Positions 45,937-56,300 of a stretch of DNA of 64,000 nt are shown here, one piece after another. The position numbers were made by a program, and so were the translations under genes. The notes under the pieces are model-generated. The model saw nothing but the letters and a program-made list of their open reading frames with translations. It had not been told where the DNA came from and did no database searches. Every line of letters starts with the position of its first letter. Within the stretch, counting starts at the first letter, position 1. Source of the DNA: Lucinisca nassula (lineage: Eukaryota > Mollusca > Bivalvia > Lucinida > Lucinidae); assembly GCA_963580285.1 (NCBI GenBank), contig CAUZLF010000234.1, forward strand, positions 47,001-111,000. Reading direction: 5' to 3'.

Positions 45937-47448
45937 GACCCCGGGACGTGGCCAGGTTGGACCCCAGGGGCATGACTGGCACAATTTATGTAGGGGCCCA
46001 CTTGACATTATTACATGCTTAATATATATACTCGGGGCCTAGTGGTTTCATAGAAGAAGAATTTTTAAGCTTTTTTCCATAATAAGTCTATGGGGGCTAA
46101 GGGGCCCGTGGAGCGGCCAGTTTAGACGCCAGAGGCATGAATGGCACAATCTATATAGGGGACCACTTGACATAGCTACATGCTTAATATGTAAGCTCTG
46201 GGCCTAGTGGTTTCAGAGAAGAAGATCTTTTAAGTTTTTTTTCCATTATTATTCTATTGGGGCTAAGGGGCCCCGGGGCATGGCCAGTTTAGACCCCAGG
46301 GCATGATTGGCACAATTTATGAAGGGGACCACTTGACACTGCTACAGGCTTAATATGTAAGCTCTGTGCCTAGCGGTTTCAGAGATGAAGATGTTTTATT
46401 TTTTCCAAAATAAGTCTATGGGGGCTAAGGGGCCCAAGGGCGTGGCCAGTTTAGATCACAGGGGCCTGATTGGTACAATTTATGTAGGGGACCACTTGAC
46501 ATCGCTACATGCTTAATATGTACGCTCTGGGCCTAGTGGTTTCAGAGAAGAAGACTTTTTAAGTCTTTTCCATTATAAGTCTATAGGGGCTAAGGGGCCC
46601 CGGGGCGTGGCCAGTTTAGACCCAAGGGGCATGATTGACACAGTTTATGTAGAGGACCACTTGAAAGTTACATGCTTAATATGTAAGCTCTGTGCTTAGC
46701 AGTTTCAGAAAAGATGATTTTTAAGCTTTTATTTCCACTATAAGTCTATGGGGCTTAAGGGACCCGGGGCGTGGCCAGTTTAGACCCCAGGGGCATGATT
46801 GGCATCATTTATGTAGGGGACCACTTGACAATGCTACATGCTTCATATGTAAGCTCTGGGCCTAGTGGTTTCAGAGAAGATTTTTTTAGCTTTTTCCATT
46901 ATAAGTCTATGGGGGCTAAGGGGCTCCGGGGCGTGGCCAGTTTAGACCCCAGGGGCATAATTGGCACAATTTATGTAGAGGACCACTTGACATTGCTACA
47001 TGCTTAATATGTAAGCTCTGTGCCTAGCGGTTTCAGAGAAGAAGATTGTTTAAGCTTTTATTTCTATGGGGGTTAAGAGACCCCGGGGCGTGGCTAGTTT
47101 AGACCCCAGGGGCATGATTGACACAATTAATGTAGGGGACAACTTGCCATTGCTACATGTTTCATATATAAGATCTGGGCCTATTGGTTTCAGAGAAGAT
47201 TTTTTTTAATTTTTCCCATTGTAAGTCTATGGGATCTATATGTTGCCATGGCAACAAGAGTTTCCATCTGATCTGCCCCCAAACATAATGCATTTTTTCA
47301 CCCAACCTGATAATGCTTCTCCTGAAATTTAATCATGATTTGCCAACTGGCTTTAAAGATAAACTTAGTTGAAAATATGAACGGACGACGGACGCCGGAT
47401 CATTGGCATACTAATACCTCGCATGAGCCTTCGGCTCAGGTGAGCTAA
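45937..47448 (+). mobile_element. Helitron-like element with tandem core
   Basis: A core of about eight repeats of roughly 155-180 bp (GGGGCGTGGCCAGTTTAGACCCC, GGGACCACTTGACAT.GCTACATGC, GGGCCTAGTGGTTTCAGAG, AAGTCTATGGGGGCTAAGG) runs to about 47230. A unique tail of about 215 bp follows, with the 16-bp palindrome TGTTGCCATGGCAACA and the word GGACGACGGACGCCGG. The end has a TGAGCC-TTC-GGCTCA hairpin (47424-47438) six bases before CTAA at 47445-47448, followed by T. Hairpin plus CTRR next to T is the Helitron 3' signature, and such tandem cores are known from molluscan Helitron-like non-autonomous elements. No helicase gene is present. Confidence 0.78.
47424..47448 (+). other. Helitron-type 3' terminus
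   Basis: Six-base-pair stem TGAGCC/GGCTCA with loop TTC, spacer GGTGAG, then CTAA and a host T. The neighbouring sequence to the right is ordinary 180-bp array, so this is the physical end of the element. Confidence 0.75.
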
Positions 47449-47594
47449 TAAGCATGTTTTCAAGAACACAAAGAATATCACTTTATCTGATATGTGAAGC
47501 GCTGTGGACAACTATAAAATTTGCCACACTATAAACTGATCTGTATAATTCGTATATCATATGACTTTCACTACCTATCATATGACTATGAAGT
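47449..47594. repeat. TGAGTGAG-type repeat, short remnant
   Basis: AATATCACTTTATCTGATATGTGAAGCGCTGTGGACA and following words belong to the 180-bp family. It separates the Helitron-like element from the next Penelope-like copy. Confidence 0.75.
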
Positions 47595-47767
47595 TCACTA
47601 CCACTGAACTTTCTAAATTATTAACTTCCTGTCTTACTGCTATTAAAACGCATGTGATTAAATATTGTGATAAAGTCTTTGAAAGATCAGGAAGAAATGT
47701 GTTTTGGTCTATAAAAAATTCGAATGAGGTTTTAAATAAATTGAAATCCAGACGTTTTCGTGCTTCA

Positions 47768-48297
47768 AAGTAGAAGTAAAACAAAGATCAGGAATTGATG
47801 CAATTAACTTACTCCATCCATAAAAGACACCAAAGGGAAAGAAATACAAACATTAAGCGACCAGACCATAATGGAAACCTAAACAAAGGAAGGCCATATG
47901 GACAGTTACTTTCCCACAAAATGGCCATATGGCCATCCAAAATTAAAAGACACAAGTGATACACACAGTAAGTAACAAACAACAACATAAATAAATCGCC
48001 ACAGAAGAGCCGCCTTGGAACGGTCAGTGGAAGATTTCCACTGGGGGGCTTAAATCGATTTTACGTGGCCACAATCCTCGCCCTTACTTCCGTCGCGATT
48101 AAGACAAATAATTTGTTCAGTCCGCATGAAGGGCTCCTAACTCATCAGTGCAACATCTCCGTGAACACAGAAATCAAAGAACCACAGAGGTGAGACAACG
48201 GTGAGGACTCGACAGCAAGAAACCACTGAAATGCTGGAGCAAAAGAAAACCAACAGTTAGACTCCGATGAGCCCGACCAGAGACAGAGCATCAGGCA
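47768..48297 (-). mobile_element. Nested Penelope-like 3' region
   Basis: Complement of the 3' untranslated region (AAGTAGAAGTAAAACAAAG to CAGAGCATCAGGC). The host copy reads CGTGCTTCAA before it and AAGTCTGTCTACTTACGA after it. In the uninterrupted copy at 39420-39450 (minus strand) these join as CGTGCTTCAAGTCTGTCTACTTACGA. So a 5'-truncated copy inserted in reverse into an older member of the same family, with at most about 3 bp duplicated. Confidence 0.88.
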
Positions 48298-48299
48298 AG

Positions 48300-49362
48300 T
48301 CTGTCTACTTACGATTTTTCCACTCTTTACACTACACTTCCTCATAATCTTATAAAAGGAAAGCTTAATGATTTAATTGAATGGGCTTTTCACAGAGAAG
48401 TTTCTCTCTATTTTGCATGTAATGTTAGAAATGCATTTTTCACTTCTAAAGAGCATAAGAATTATACACTTTGGTCATGTCAGAAAGTGTGTGATGCCCT
48501 CACCTTTCTACTTGACAATATTTATTTTAGATTAGGTACTAAGTTATTTAGTCAAATTGTGGGTATTCCGAAGGGTACGAATTGCGCACCTTTTGTGGCT
48601 GATCTGTTCTTGTATTGTTATGAAAGAGACTTCATGTTGTCGCTTTCCATTGATAACCAATCTGAAATTATTGAAGCTTTTAGCTCCACTCCTAGATATT
48701 TTGATGATTTATTAAATATTGATTATACCTATTTCGATCGTTTGATCAGTCAGGCTTAACCCCCCCCCCTCCCCAAGAACTTCAGTTAAATAAAGCAATT
48801 TCTTCTGATACTGAGGCCCCGTTTTTGGATTTACATCTATCTATTGTAGATGCGTTTGTTTCGTGCAACATTTATGATAAACGCGATGACTTTGATTTTG
48901 AGATTGTAAATTTTCCATTTTTTGGATGGTGATGTTCCTCATGCGCCATCCTATGGCGTTTATATTTCGCAATTAATTCGATTTGCTAGAGTGTGTAGTC
49001 ATTTCACTGCCTTCAACACTCGTAATAAATTATTAACGGCTAAACGTCTTAATCAGGGTTATCGGTACCATAAACTACGCAAAGCCTTTTCAAAATTTTA
49101 TAGACGCCATTCTGATTTAATTTCAAAATTCAATATTGAGCTTAAATCTCTTCTGCAACAACGTTTATCGGAACCCGAATTTTATGGTCACTCAGTATAT
49201 AAATTCAGAAAAATATATAACCGCAATGACTTCCGCACCCAATTTTGTAAAATCATTCTTCGATATAAAGAGATTGGGTACAACATGGACGTTATACGAC
49301 AGACTGCATGCATGGTAGTTAACCGAATCATGGTTGGAAACTTTGCTTTCCTCTTTTATTAG
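48300..49362 (+). pseudogene. Penelope-like reverse transcriptase, catalytic and C-terminal part
   Basis: Follows the nested insertion: LSTYDFSTLYTTLPHNLI (motif A), CDALTFLLDNIYFRLGTKLF, IVGIPKGTNCAPFVADLFLY (motif B; Lys where relatives have Met), RYFDDLLNIDYTYF (motif C, Y-F-D-D), a frame break at the C-run near 48760, then APSYGVYISQLIRFARVCSH, LNQGYRYHKLRKAFSKFYRR and GYNMDVIRQTACMVVN. Lesions at 48760 and 48915 show it is inactive. Confidence 0.82.
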
Positions 49363-49741
49363 TTGCACGCCGCTGGGTCAGGCCTCAGATTCTATGAGGG
49401 TTCTAACGTAAAGGCTTATTGAGAATTAGAGAGATATAATTCAAGGTAATGTTTGTTGGTGCCTGATGCTCTGTCTCTGGTCGGGCCCATCGGAGTCTAA
49501 CTGTTGGTTTTCTTTTGCTCCAGCATTTCAGTGGTTTCTTGCTGTCGAGTCCTCACCGTTGTCTCACCTCTGTGGTTCTTGGCCATTTTGTGGGAAAGTA
49601 ACAGTCCTTATGGCCTTCCTTTGTTTAGGTTTCCATTATGGTCTGATCGCTTCATGTTTGTGTTTATATCCCATTGGTGTCTTTGATTGGTGGTGTAAGT
49701 TAATTGTATCGGTTCCTGATCTTTGTTTTACTTCTACTTTG

Positions 49742-50025
49742 TTTGTTTGACAGAGATTTAACATCCCAGACAACACTGTATAGGTCATTTTGGAAACGTT
49801 GCTTTTAATTTTGTGGAACCTTTACTTGACATTGAGGTGAAATGACAGTTCAAACCCCGTCGCCCAATGAAACCAATAGGGTTAATAAGCATTGGTAGTC
49901 CTTGCATGGCCAGGCTAAGATCCTCTTAGCGGTTTACAAGTACTCGTGTGCGGTCGGTTTTAGCGCTGCGTGGAAGCATCATGCGGTCCATCTATTTCAT
50001 CAAACAACGATGGGCGGTGGCCGTA
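49742..50025 (-). mobile_element. SINE-like element A abutting a Penelope-like end
   Basis: Minus-strand copy starting GTTTGTTTGACAGAGATTTAACATCCC immediately after the Penelope-like 3' terminus. Its distal part (49915-50025) is also present at 56185-56300, where it marks the start of the second copy of a large duplication. Confidence 0.85.
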
Positions 50026-50777
50026 TGTCATTTAAATACTTTGAATGAGTAAGTGAGCAGGGCATTTGCGTGAATGTCTGTGTTGCAAGCTAGTTTTCAA
50101 TGTAGCACTGTAGACATGCGCCAAATATGACTCTGTGCCAAGCCTGTTCTCGTGGAAACAAGAAATGTGTGTAGTACTGTGGACACTCTGCAAATGTGCT
50201 ATAATATGAAACGACCTTTTAAAGACATATGATATCATTTAATACGTGAGAAATGCCGTGAGTGAGTGAATAGGGCATTTGAGTGAATGATTTGATATTT
50301 TGTGTATACTTTAGTGAGTGAGTGAGTATGTGAACAGGGCATTAGAGCGAAAATGTTGCAAGTTTCATGGAAATAATATCATTGTAACTGATGTGCGACC
50401 GTTGGGTGGACACAATCCAAAATGTGCCATATTATTTTATGACTAATTTAATTCATATGATATCATAAGTGAGTGAGTGTGTATAGAGCATGTGAGTGAT
50501 TGACTGTGTGGCAAGCTGGTCTTCATGAAAATAAAGAAATGGAAACAAAGAATATCATTTTAACTAACATGTGTATATTATGCCATGTTTAATTCGTATG
50601 AAGACATGTGATAACTTTAAGTGAGTCAGTGAGTGAGTGAGAGCAAGTGAGGATCAAATTTTAACAAATAAATGTATAACCGTAGTCACTTTCCAAATGC
50701 GCCACAGTATCTATTTAGTATGGTATTGAAACATATTTTATTGACATGATGTACATACTTGAGTGAATAGACGTAGC

Positions 50778-51488
50778 AAAATAGAAGTAAAACAAAGATC
50801 AGGAATCGATACAATTAACTTACACCACCCATCAAAGACACCAAAGGGAAAGAAACACAAACATTAAGCGACCAGACCATACTGGAAATCTAAACAAAGG
50901 AAGGCCATAAGGACAGTTACTTTCCCACAAAAAGGCCATATTGCCATCCAAAATAAAAAGACACAAGTGATACAACAGTAAGTAACAAACATAAAAAAAT
51001 CGCCACAGAAGAACCGCCTTGGAACGGTCAGCGGAAAGATTTCCACTGGGGGGCTTAAATCGATTTTACGTGGCCACAATCCTCGCCCTTACTTCCGTCG
51101 CGATTTAGACAAATAATTTGTTCAGTCCGCATGAAGGCCTCCTAACTCATCAGTGCAACAGCCCCGTGAACACAAAGAACCACAGAGGTGAGACAACGGT
51201 GAGGACTCGAAAGCAAGAAACCACTGAAATGCTGGAGCAAAAGAAAACCAACAGTTAGACTCCGATGGGGCCGACCAGAGACAGAGCATCAGGCACCAAC
51301 CAACATTACCTTGAATTAGATTTCTCTAATTATCAATAAGCCTTTACGTTGGAACCGTCAAAGAATCTGCTCAAGGCCTGACCCATCGGCGTGCAATTAA
51401 AGAGGGAATCAAAGTTGCCAACCGTGATTGGGTTAACTACCATGCATGCAGTCTGTCGTATAATATCCATGTTGTACCCAATCTTATG
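50778..51488 (-). mobile_element. Penelope-like 3' region with C-terminal codons
   Basis: Complement of the 3' untranslated region plus the end of the coding region. On the minus strand near 51490-51380 it reads IGYNMDIIRQTACMVVNPIT then VGNFDSLFNCTPMGQA, which gives the natural C-terminus of the family better than the other copies do. It is absent from copy 2 of the large duplication, so it probably inserted later. Confidence 0.85.
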
Positions 51489-52480
51489 TAAGTATGCAAG
51501 TTTGATTTCGTTGCTATCATTTCACCTGATACATGCAGTAGTGTTGACACCTTTTAAAAGTACCATATTATCTATTCAGTATCACATGCCCCGTTTTATT
51601 CATACACTATCTTGTAAAAACTTGAGTTAGTGAGTGAAAGGATGAGTGAGTGTGTGATTGAGACTGACACGGCTAGAGTGTGTGGCAAGAAAGTTGCCAT
51701 GAAAAAAACTGATTTCATTTCAACTGATATGTGTAGTACTGTGGACACTTTCCAAATGCGCCGCAGAATCTATTTAGTATGGAATAAACATTTCATTCAT
51801 TTGCTGACATAGTGTGTGACTGAGTGAGTGACTGACTTGCTAGCTTGTTTTCATGTAGCCAAAAAATGTGAAAAATTCGAAATGAGCCGCATTATATAAA
51901 GACTTGTTTACTTCATTCTAGTAGATCATGTGAATACTTGAGTGAGTGGGAACATGAATGGGTGACTGTGTGGCAAGCTTGTTTTCATGGAAACAAATTG
52001 TGGACAAATTCGAAATATGCCATTTTATATTATTACTTATTTAATGCACATGATATCATGTGAATACGTGCGTGCGTGTGTACTTGCGCCAGTTTTCAGT
52101 CAATGACTATGTTGCAAACATGTCTTCATGGAAACAAAGAATAGCATTGTGTCCAATATGTGTACCACTTTACACAACTTCCGAATGTACCAAATTATAC
52201 AACAACCCATTTAATTCATAGGGTATCATTGAAATACTTTTGGTGATTGAGTGCGTGAGTGCAGGAGTGAAAAGGGCATCTGTGTGAATTGCTGTGAGGC
52301 AAGCATGTCATACCATAAATTGCCAGTCTTATAAGCGCTTACCGGCAGTACACAATTGTGATGGAGCATAAAATTTCACAACACTACTTTTTGAACTGCA
52401 GTTCATTTCCAGGTAGTATAATAATTTATTTACAGGCTCTGATTGGCCTCTTCCATAGACTAATATGAAAATAGCTTTTA

Positions 52481-52597
52481 AGTGTCTCACCGCGGTGTTC
52501 GTACCTGGCTCAGGTGACATCTGAGACGCCAAGTTCTGCAAAGGAAGGCAATGTGTTTTTTTCCTCGTACTCCGGCTTTGCCCACCTATGATAAACG
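52481..52597 (+). mobile_element. SINE C body fragment
   Basis: AGTGTCTCACCGCGGTGTTCG, CATCTGAGACGCCAAGTTCTGC, TTTTTCCTCGTACTCCGGC and GCCCACCTATGAT match the body of the tRNA-Lys-like SINE at 26501. The tRNA head is missing or unrecognisable. It is shared by both copies of the large duplication. Confidence 0.75.
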
Positions 52598-52999
52598 ATA
52601 GTAAATGCCGCTACTGTAACAGAAACAAATTGAAATTCAGACTAATTTTGCTTCCAAAGGCATATTAGAAGGTTTCTGTGATTCTGTCCTTGTGATTTCT
52701 ACACAGTATCCAACTATAAAAGTCGATCATTGGGACTGTTCAACAGTACTCTGCTGTACTTCATTTGAAATGGTGTTAAAGACGACTTTTGAACAATTCA
52801 AACGATGGACTTAATGTAGGAAATTCATTCTTTATGTATAACAGGAAGTATGGCTCAAATCGAGCAGACACAGTCATTCAACTCCGACTGCTAGAACAGT
52901 CTGGATAGATGCGAAACTTTCCACAACGTGGTTACCACCCTGCCACCACAAACAACAGCGGGCCAACGTCCGGCAAATAGCAATACAACGTTGCCAAGG

Positions 53000-53264
53000 T
53001 TGAAATCAGAAATAAATTATTGGTTTAGACTCATATTCTAGACAGGTTTTTAATTATTTGGACCCCATTTTGATTTATATCAGTCTTTGAATCGACTGCC
53101 TATTCGAAATTCGCAAAATTGCAGTATGTTTCCTCTGGCTTTCTTTTCCGGATCATTACAGGGTCACTGATGAGGCTTTATTAGCCGAAACTACGTAGTA
53201 TGACCCATCTTCTTTCTTATGAATGTTTTCATTGCTCTTAAAGGAACTCATTTTTGATTTTTAT
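53000..53264 (+). mobile_element. Retrozyme-like element, single copy with intact hammerhead
   Basis: About 265 bp homologous to the units at 37091-37780, on the opposite strand. It starts near TTGAAATCAGAAATAAATT and ends near AAGGAACTCATTTTTGATTTTTA. It lies between CGTTGCCAAGG and TTGAAATTTGGTATAAAGC. The paralogous locus at about 58183 reads CGTTGCCAAGG directly followed by TCTTTGAAATTTGATCTAG, without the element. This filled/empty pair defines the insert to within a few bases. It lacks about 87 bp of the 383-bp unit, so it is a partial monomer. Confidence 0.82.
53161..53206 (+). ncRNA. Type I hammerhead ribozyme, intact core
   Basis: Stem I GGGTCA (53161-53166) pairs perfectly with TGACCC (53201-53206). 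Core CTGATGA is at 53167-53173. Stem II is GGCT (53174-53177) with AGCC (53183-53186), loop TTATT. GAAA is at 53187-53190. Stem III is CTA (53191-53193) with TAG (53196-53198), loop CG, and the A of GAAA pairs with U 53199. Cleavage is expected after A 53200. Every conserved core base is present. Such short stem III versions are typical of hammerheads in Penelope-like elements and animal retrozymes. Stem I is six base pairs before an unpaired region that could form the usual tertiary contacts. Confidence 0.9.
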
Positions 53265-53384
53265 TTGAAATTTGGTATAAAGCTTCATCTAGTGGATCTC
53301 CCCGAGATTGTTCCAATTTAGTATGGATTTTACGGCCCTTTCGCTCCAGATTCTTCAAAACTGACAACGACAAACCCAATAACA

Positions 53385-53775
53385 TTAGTGACCAATCTCA
53401 TACTCCTTTGGTGTAAATTCATTCCTAACGTGTACAAACTTTTGGCTTTTGTCATGATTAGACAAAATAATCAGCTCAACGATAATAGCACCCAGGTGTA
53501 CACATCTTGCTGCCGTGGTGTAAATCGCCACCACGCATATTCGCCAACTAAAAAGACATAAAACTGCTTACCATTACGCAGTCTGATGTCTCTTTCTTTT
53601 TCTTGGCGCTATTGGGTCCATCCTCTTTGGTATTCGGATCCGGGGTAAGAATCCCTGTGTCTATTTCTATCGCATAATGCAAAAATATACACAGATACTC
53701 CGGGAGGGGGTTTATGCCCTCTATTCTACACAACACCGATCCATCAATAATCCGTTTTTTTTTTCAGCTCGCCCA
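53385..53775 (-). pseudogene. Unrecognised coding-like fragment, copy 1
   Basis: The minus strand encodes LCRIEGINPLPEYLCIFLHY followed by AIEIDTGILTPDPNT and, after a frameshift near 53530, VVAIYTTAARCVHLGAIIVE. The same segment at 58682-59085 encodes LCRIGDKTPLPEYLCRFLHY and VVAIYNTAARFVRMGAIIVE. Amino-acid similarity survives the nucleotide differences, which suggests descent from a real coding exon or transposon gene. I do not recognise the family. Confidence 0.5.
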
Positions 53776-53779
53776 TCAA

Positions 53780-53884
53780 ATCCTCTTTCGAAAAGTTGGA
53801 CAGGCATTTACCGTCAATTTTCTTCAAATCCGGATCATCGTTATCCCTTTATTTCTCAAATAATTCGACTATTTGCGATTCCAT
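53780..53884 (-). pseudogene. Short coding-like segment, SAM-like pattern
   Basis: The minus strand reads MESQIVELFEK, a stop, then DNDDPDLKKIDGKCLSNFSK and EDLMGELKKK. The order of a short helix, IDGK.L and an acidic EDL resembles the central part of SAM/Pointed domains, but the fragment is too short to be sure. It lies just 5' of the preceding fragment on the same strand, separated by an A-run, and has no counterpart in the second duplication copy. Confidence 0.3.
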
Positions 53885-54001
53885 GATATGCCAGTTGAGT
53901 TTCCCGACCAACCGTTCCAATCGCAATGACCGGACCCACCTGCTTGTATGTTATCGTTTTCGTACGGTACCTTGGAGGACTTGGAATATAGCTGTTTTTT
54001 T

Positions 54002-54105
54002 AATCAGAGGTGGGTGAAAACCGGAGTAGCCGGGCAAAAACAGCTGACCTTCCGTTGCAGAACTTGGCGTCTCAAATATGACCCGAACCAGGCTCGAACC
54101 ACACA
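54002..54105 (-). mobile_element. SINE C body fragment, minus strand
   Basis: TAATCAGAGGTGGGTGAAAACC, CAGAACTTGGCGTCTCA and GGCTCGAACCACA are the complement of the SINE C body and B box. The tRNA head is truncated. Confidence 0.75.
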
Positions 54106-55150
54106 TAGTAAAAATAGTCGCTGATAAGATTGACTAGGCGGGGCTATTCGGCTTTAATCAACATATGTCAAATTCGCTGAGTCCACAAGAAGATTCTGTT
54201 GAGTGCATTTTGCATGCAAAAATCAAAACACAACGGTGAAGACGCGACAGCAAGAAACCACTGAACTTCTGGAGCAACAGCAAAACCAACAGTAAGACCC
54301 GATGCATGATTTACTGGAATCATATAATTTCACCTCATCTGATATTTGCAGCACTGCTGTCACCTTTAAAAATCACCACATCATCCTTTGAGTATCATAC
54401 GCCCTGTTTTATTCATACAGTATCATGTTAATACCAGAATTGGTGAGTGAGTGAGAGAAAGAGCCAGTGCGTGAGTGAGTGAGTCTTGACGTTGCAAGAG
54501 TGTTTGGCAAGCAAGTTTTCATGAAAAGTGATGTGTGTAGAACCTTGGACACTTTCCAAATGCACAATAGCATCTATTTAGTATGGTATAACGATTTATT
54601 CATATATAATATGAAGATTACAGTCAATGAGTGAGTTGGTAGCTTGTTTTCGTGGATAAAAATATCATTTTATCTGATGTGTTTAGCGGTATGGACAAAT
54701 TCCAAATGACCCGCATTTTATAAGGAACTGTTTTATTGAGTGAATGAGAACGTGAGCGGATGATTGGCAAGCTTGTTTTCGTGGAAACAAAGAATATTTT
54801 ATCTGCCGAGTGTAGCACTGTGGACACCTTCGAAATGTGCCACACTATATTGACCTGTTTAATGAATGCTCAAATATCCATTTAGTATGCTATTCATATG
54901 ATATGGTGTATATGAGTGAGTGAGTGAGTGAGTGAGTAAGAATATCATTTTATCTGGTGAGTGTAGCACTGTCATCGCCTTTCAAACGAAGCACACTATA
55001 TTATTACCTGTTTAACGCATATATCAAGAGAATACCTTTAGTTAGCAAATGAGCGAGTTAGTAAACCAGCGAGTGAGTGTAAAAGGAATGATTAGTGAGT
55101 GATTGACCTGGCGAGGCAAGTGAGTAAATGAGTGAGTAGCAAGACGCCAC
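54106..55150. repeat. TGAGTGAG-rich array and minor repeats
   Basis: 54113-54187 is shared with 30570-30650. 54225-54305 is a scrap of the Penelope-like 3' region (complement). The rest is 180-bp array with GTGTAGCACTGTGGACACC and a GAGTGAGTGAGTGAGTGAGT run near 54905. A 14-bp palindrome TTTTGCATGCAAAA lies near 54208. No genes. Confidence 0.75.
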
Positions 55151-55624
55151 GTCGGATTATGATTTGTCTAATTCACATTATATTACGTGAATACTTGAGT
55201 AAGCGATTGAGTGAGTGTGTGAGTAGCTTAGTTGTTTTCATGGAAACAAAGAATATCATTTTATCTGAAGTGTGAGGCACTGTGGACAACTATCTGAAGT
55301 ATAAGTAAAACAAAGATCAGGAATCAATACAATTAACTTACTCCACCCACCAAAGACACCAAAGGGAAAGACACACAAACATTAAGCGTCGGATTATGAT
55401 TTGTCTAATTCACATTATATTACGTGAATACTTGAGTAAGCGATTGAGTGAGTGTGTGAGTAGCTTAGTTGTTTTCATGGAAACAAAGAATATCATTTTA
55501 TCTGAAGTGTGAGGCACTGTGGACAACTATCTGAAGTATAAGTAAAACAAAGATCAGGAATCAATACAATTAACTTACTCCACCCACCAAAGACACCAAA
55601 GGGAAAGACACACAAACATTAAGC
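55151..55624. repeat. Exact 237-bp tandem duplication
   Basis: 55151-55387 and 55388-55624 appear identical on reading. The unit combines one array repeat with the outermost 82 bp of the Penelope-like 3' region (AAGTAAAACAAAGATCAGGAATC to CACAAACATTAAGC). In the second copy the Penelope-like sequence continues past the break (GACCAGACCATAATGG). The identity contrasts with the divergence of everything nearby. Confidence 0.9.
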
Positions 55625-56189
55625 GACCAGACCATAATGGAAACCTAAACAAAGGAGCCAAATTATACAGGGACCTGTTTAATTGATAATATATCATGAA
55701 GAAACTTAAGTGAACACATAAGTGAATTCGTACGTGACAGGCAAGCTTGTTTCCATGGAGACAAAATATCTCAATTAATCAGACGAGTGTAACACTGTGG
55801 ACAACTTCGAAATGTGCCATATTATATTATTGCATGTATGCATATGATATCATGTTGCTAATCGAATGAGTGAGTGTGTGAGTAAGAAGGGCATTTGAGT
55901 GAATGACTTTGTGACAAGCATGTCTTCATGGAAAAAGTGAGTGGGTAAGCTTGTTTTCATGGAAACAAAATACATAATTTTGTCTGATGTGTGTAGCACT
56001 GTGGACACCCTCTAAAAGTGTAATGTTATATAATGACAAATATAATTCATATGATATCATGTAAATACTTGAGTAAATGCGTGATTGAGAGAATAAGGTG
56101 TTTGAGTAAATGGCTATTTGGCAATTATGTCTTCATGAAAACAAGGAATGTCACTTTATCTGATATGTGAAGCGCTGTTGGCCGACTGA
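55625..56189. repeat. TGAGTGAG-rich array, end of duplication copy 1
   Basis: 180-bp-type units parallel to 60285-60810, including GACAGGCAAGCTTGTTTCCATGGAGAC and AATCAGACGAGTGTAACACTGTGGACAAC. Non-coding. Confidence 0.85.
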
Positions 56190-56300
56190 GATCCTATAAG
56201 CGGTTAACAAGTACTTGTGTGCGGTCGGTTTCAGCGCTGCATGGAAGCATCATGCAGTCCATCTATTTTTTCAAGACCCAATGGGCGGGGGCCGTATGTT
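56190..56300 (-). mobile_element. SINE-like element A fragment
   Basis: AAGCGGTTAACAAGTACTTGTG, CGGTCGGTTTCAGCGCTGC and ATCATGCAGTCCATCTATTTT correspond to the head-proximal part of element A on the minus strand. The tail half is missing. It is the paralogue of 49915-50025. Confidence 0.85.

Larger units (their letters stand above)
47595..49741 (+). mobile_element. Penelope-like retroelement, plus-strand copy
   Basis: 5'-truncated copy starting inside the reverse transcriptase (CACTACCACTGAACTTTCTAAATT) and ending with the family 3' terminus TTTTACTTCTACTTT. It is split by an opposite-strand 3' region at 47768-48297. Its own 3' region lacks much of the sequence present at 5120-5360 (GTTCTTTGATTATG to CCATATGGCC), jumping from GTGGTTCTT to GGCCATTTTGTGGG at about 49580. 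Confidence 0.85.
49920..56189. repeat. Large tandem duplication, copy 1 (6.3 kb)
   Basis: From the SINE end at about 49920 the sequence is repeated, unit by unit and in the same order, from about 56190. Both copies share GAGCAGGGCATTTGCGT, ATATGAAACGACC, GGACACAATCCAAAATGTGCCAT, TTCATGGAAATAATATCA, GTGCGTGAGTG and the SINE C body. Copy 1 holds insertions absent from copy 2: the Penelope-like 3' region at 50778 and the ribozyme element at 53000. Most of the copy is 180-bp array and is non-coding. Confidence 0.85.
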
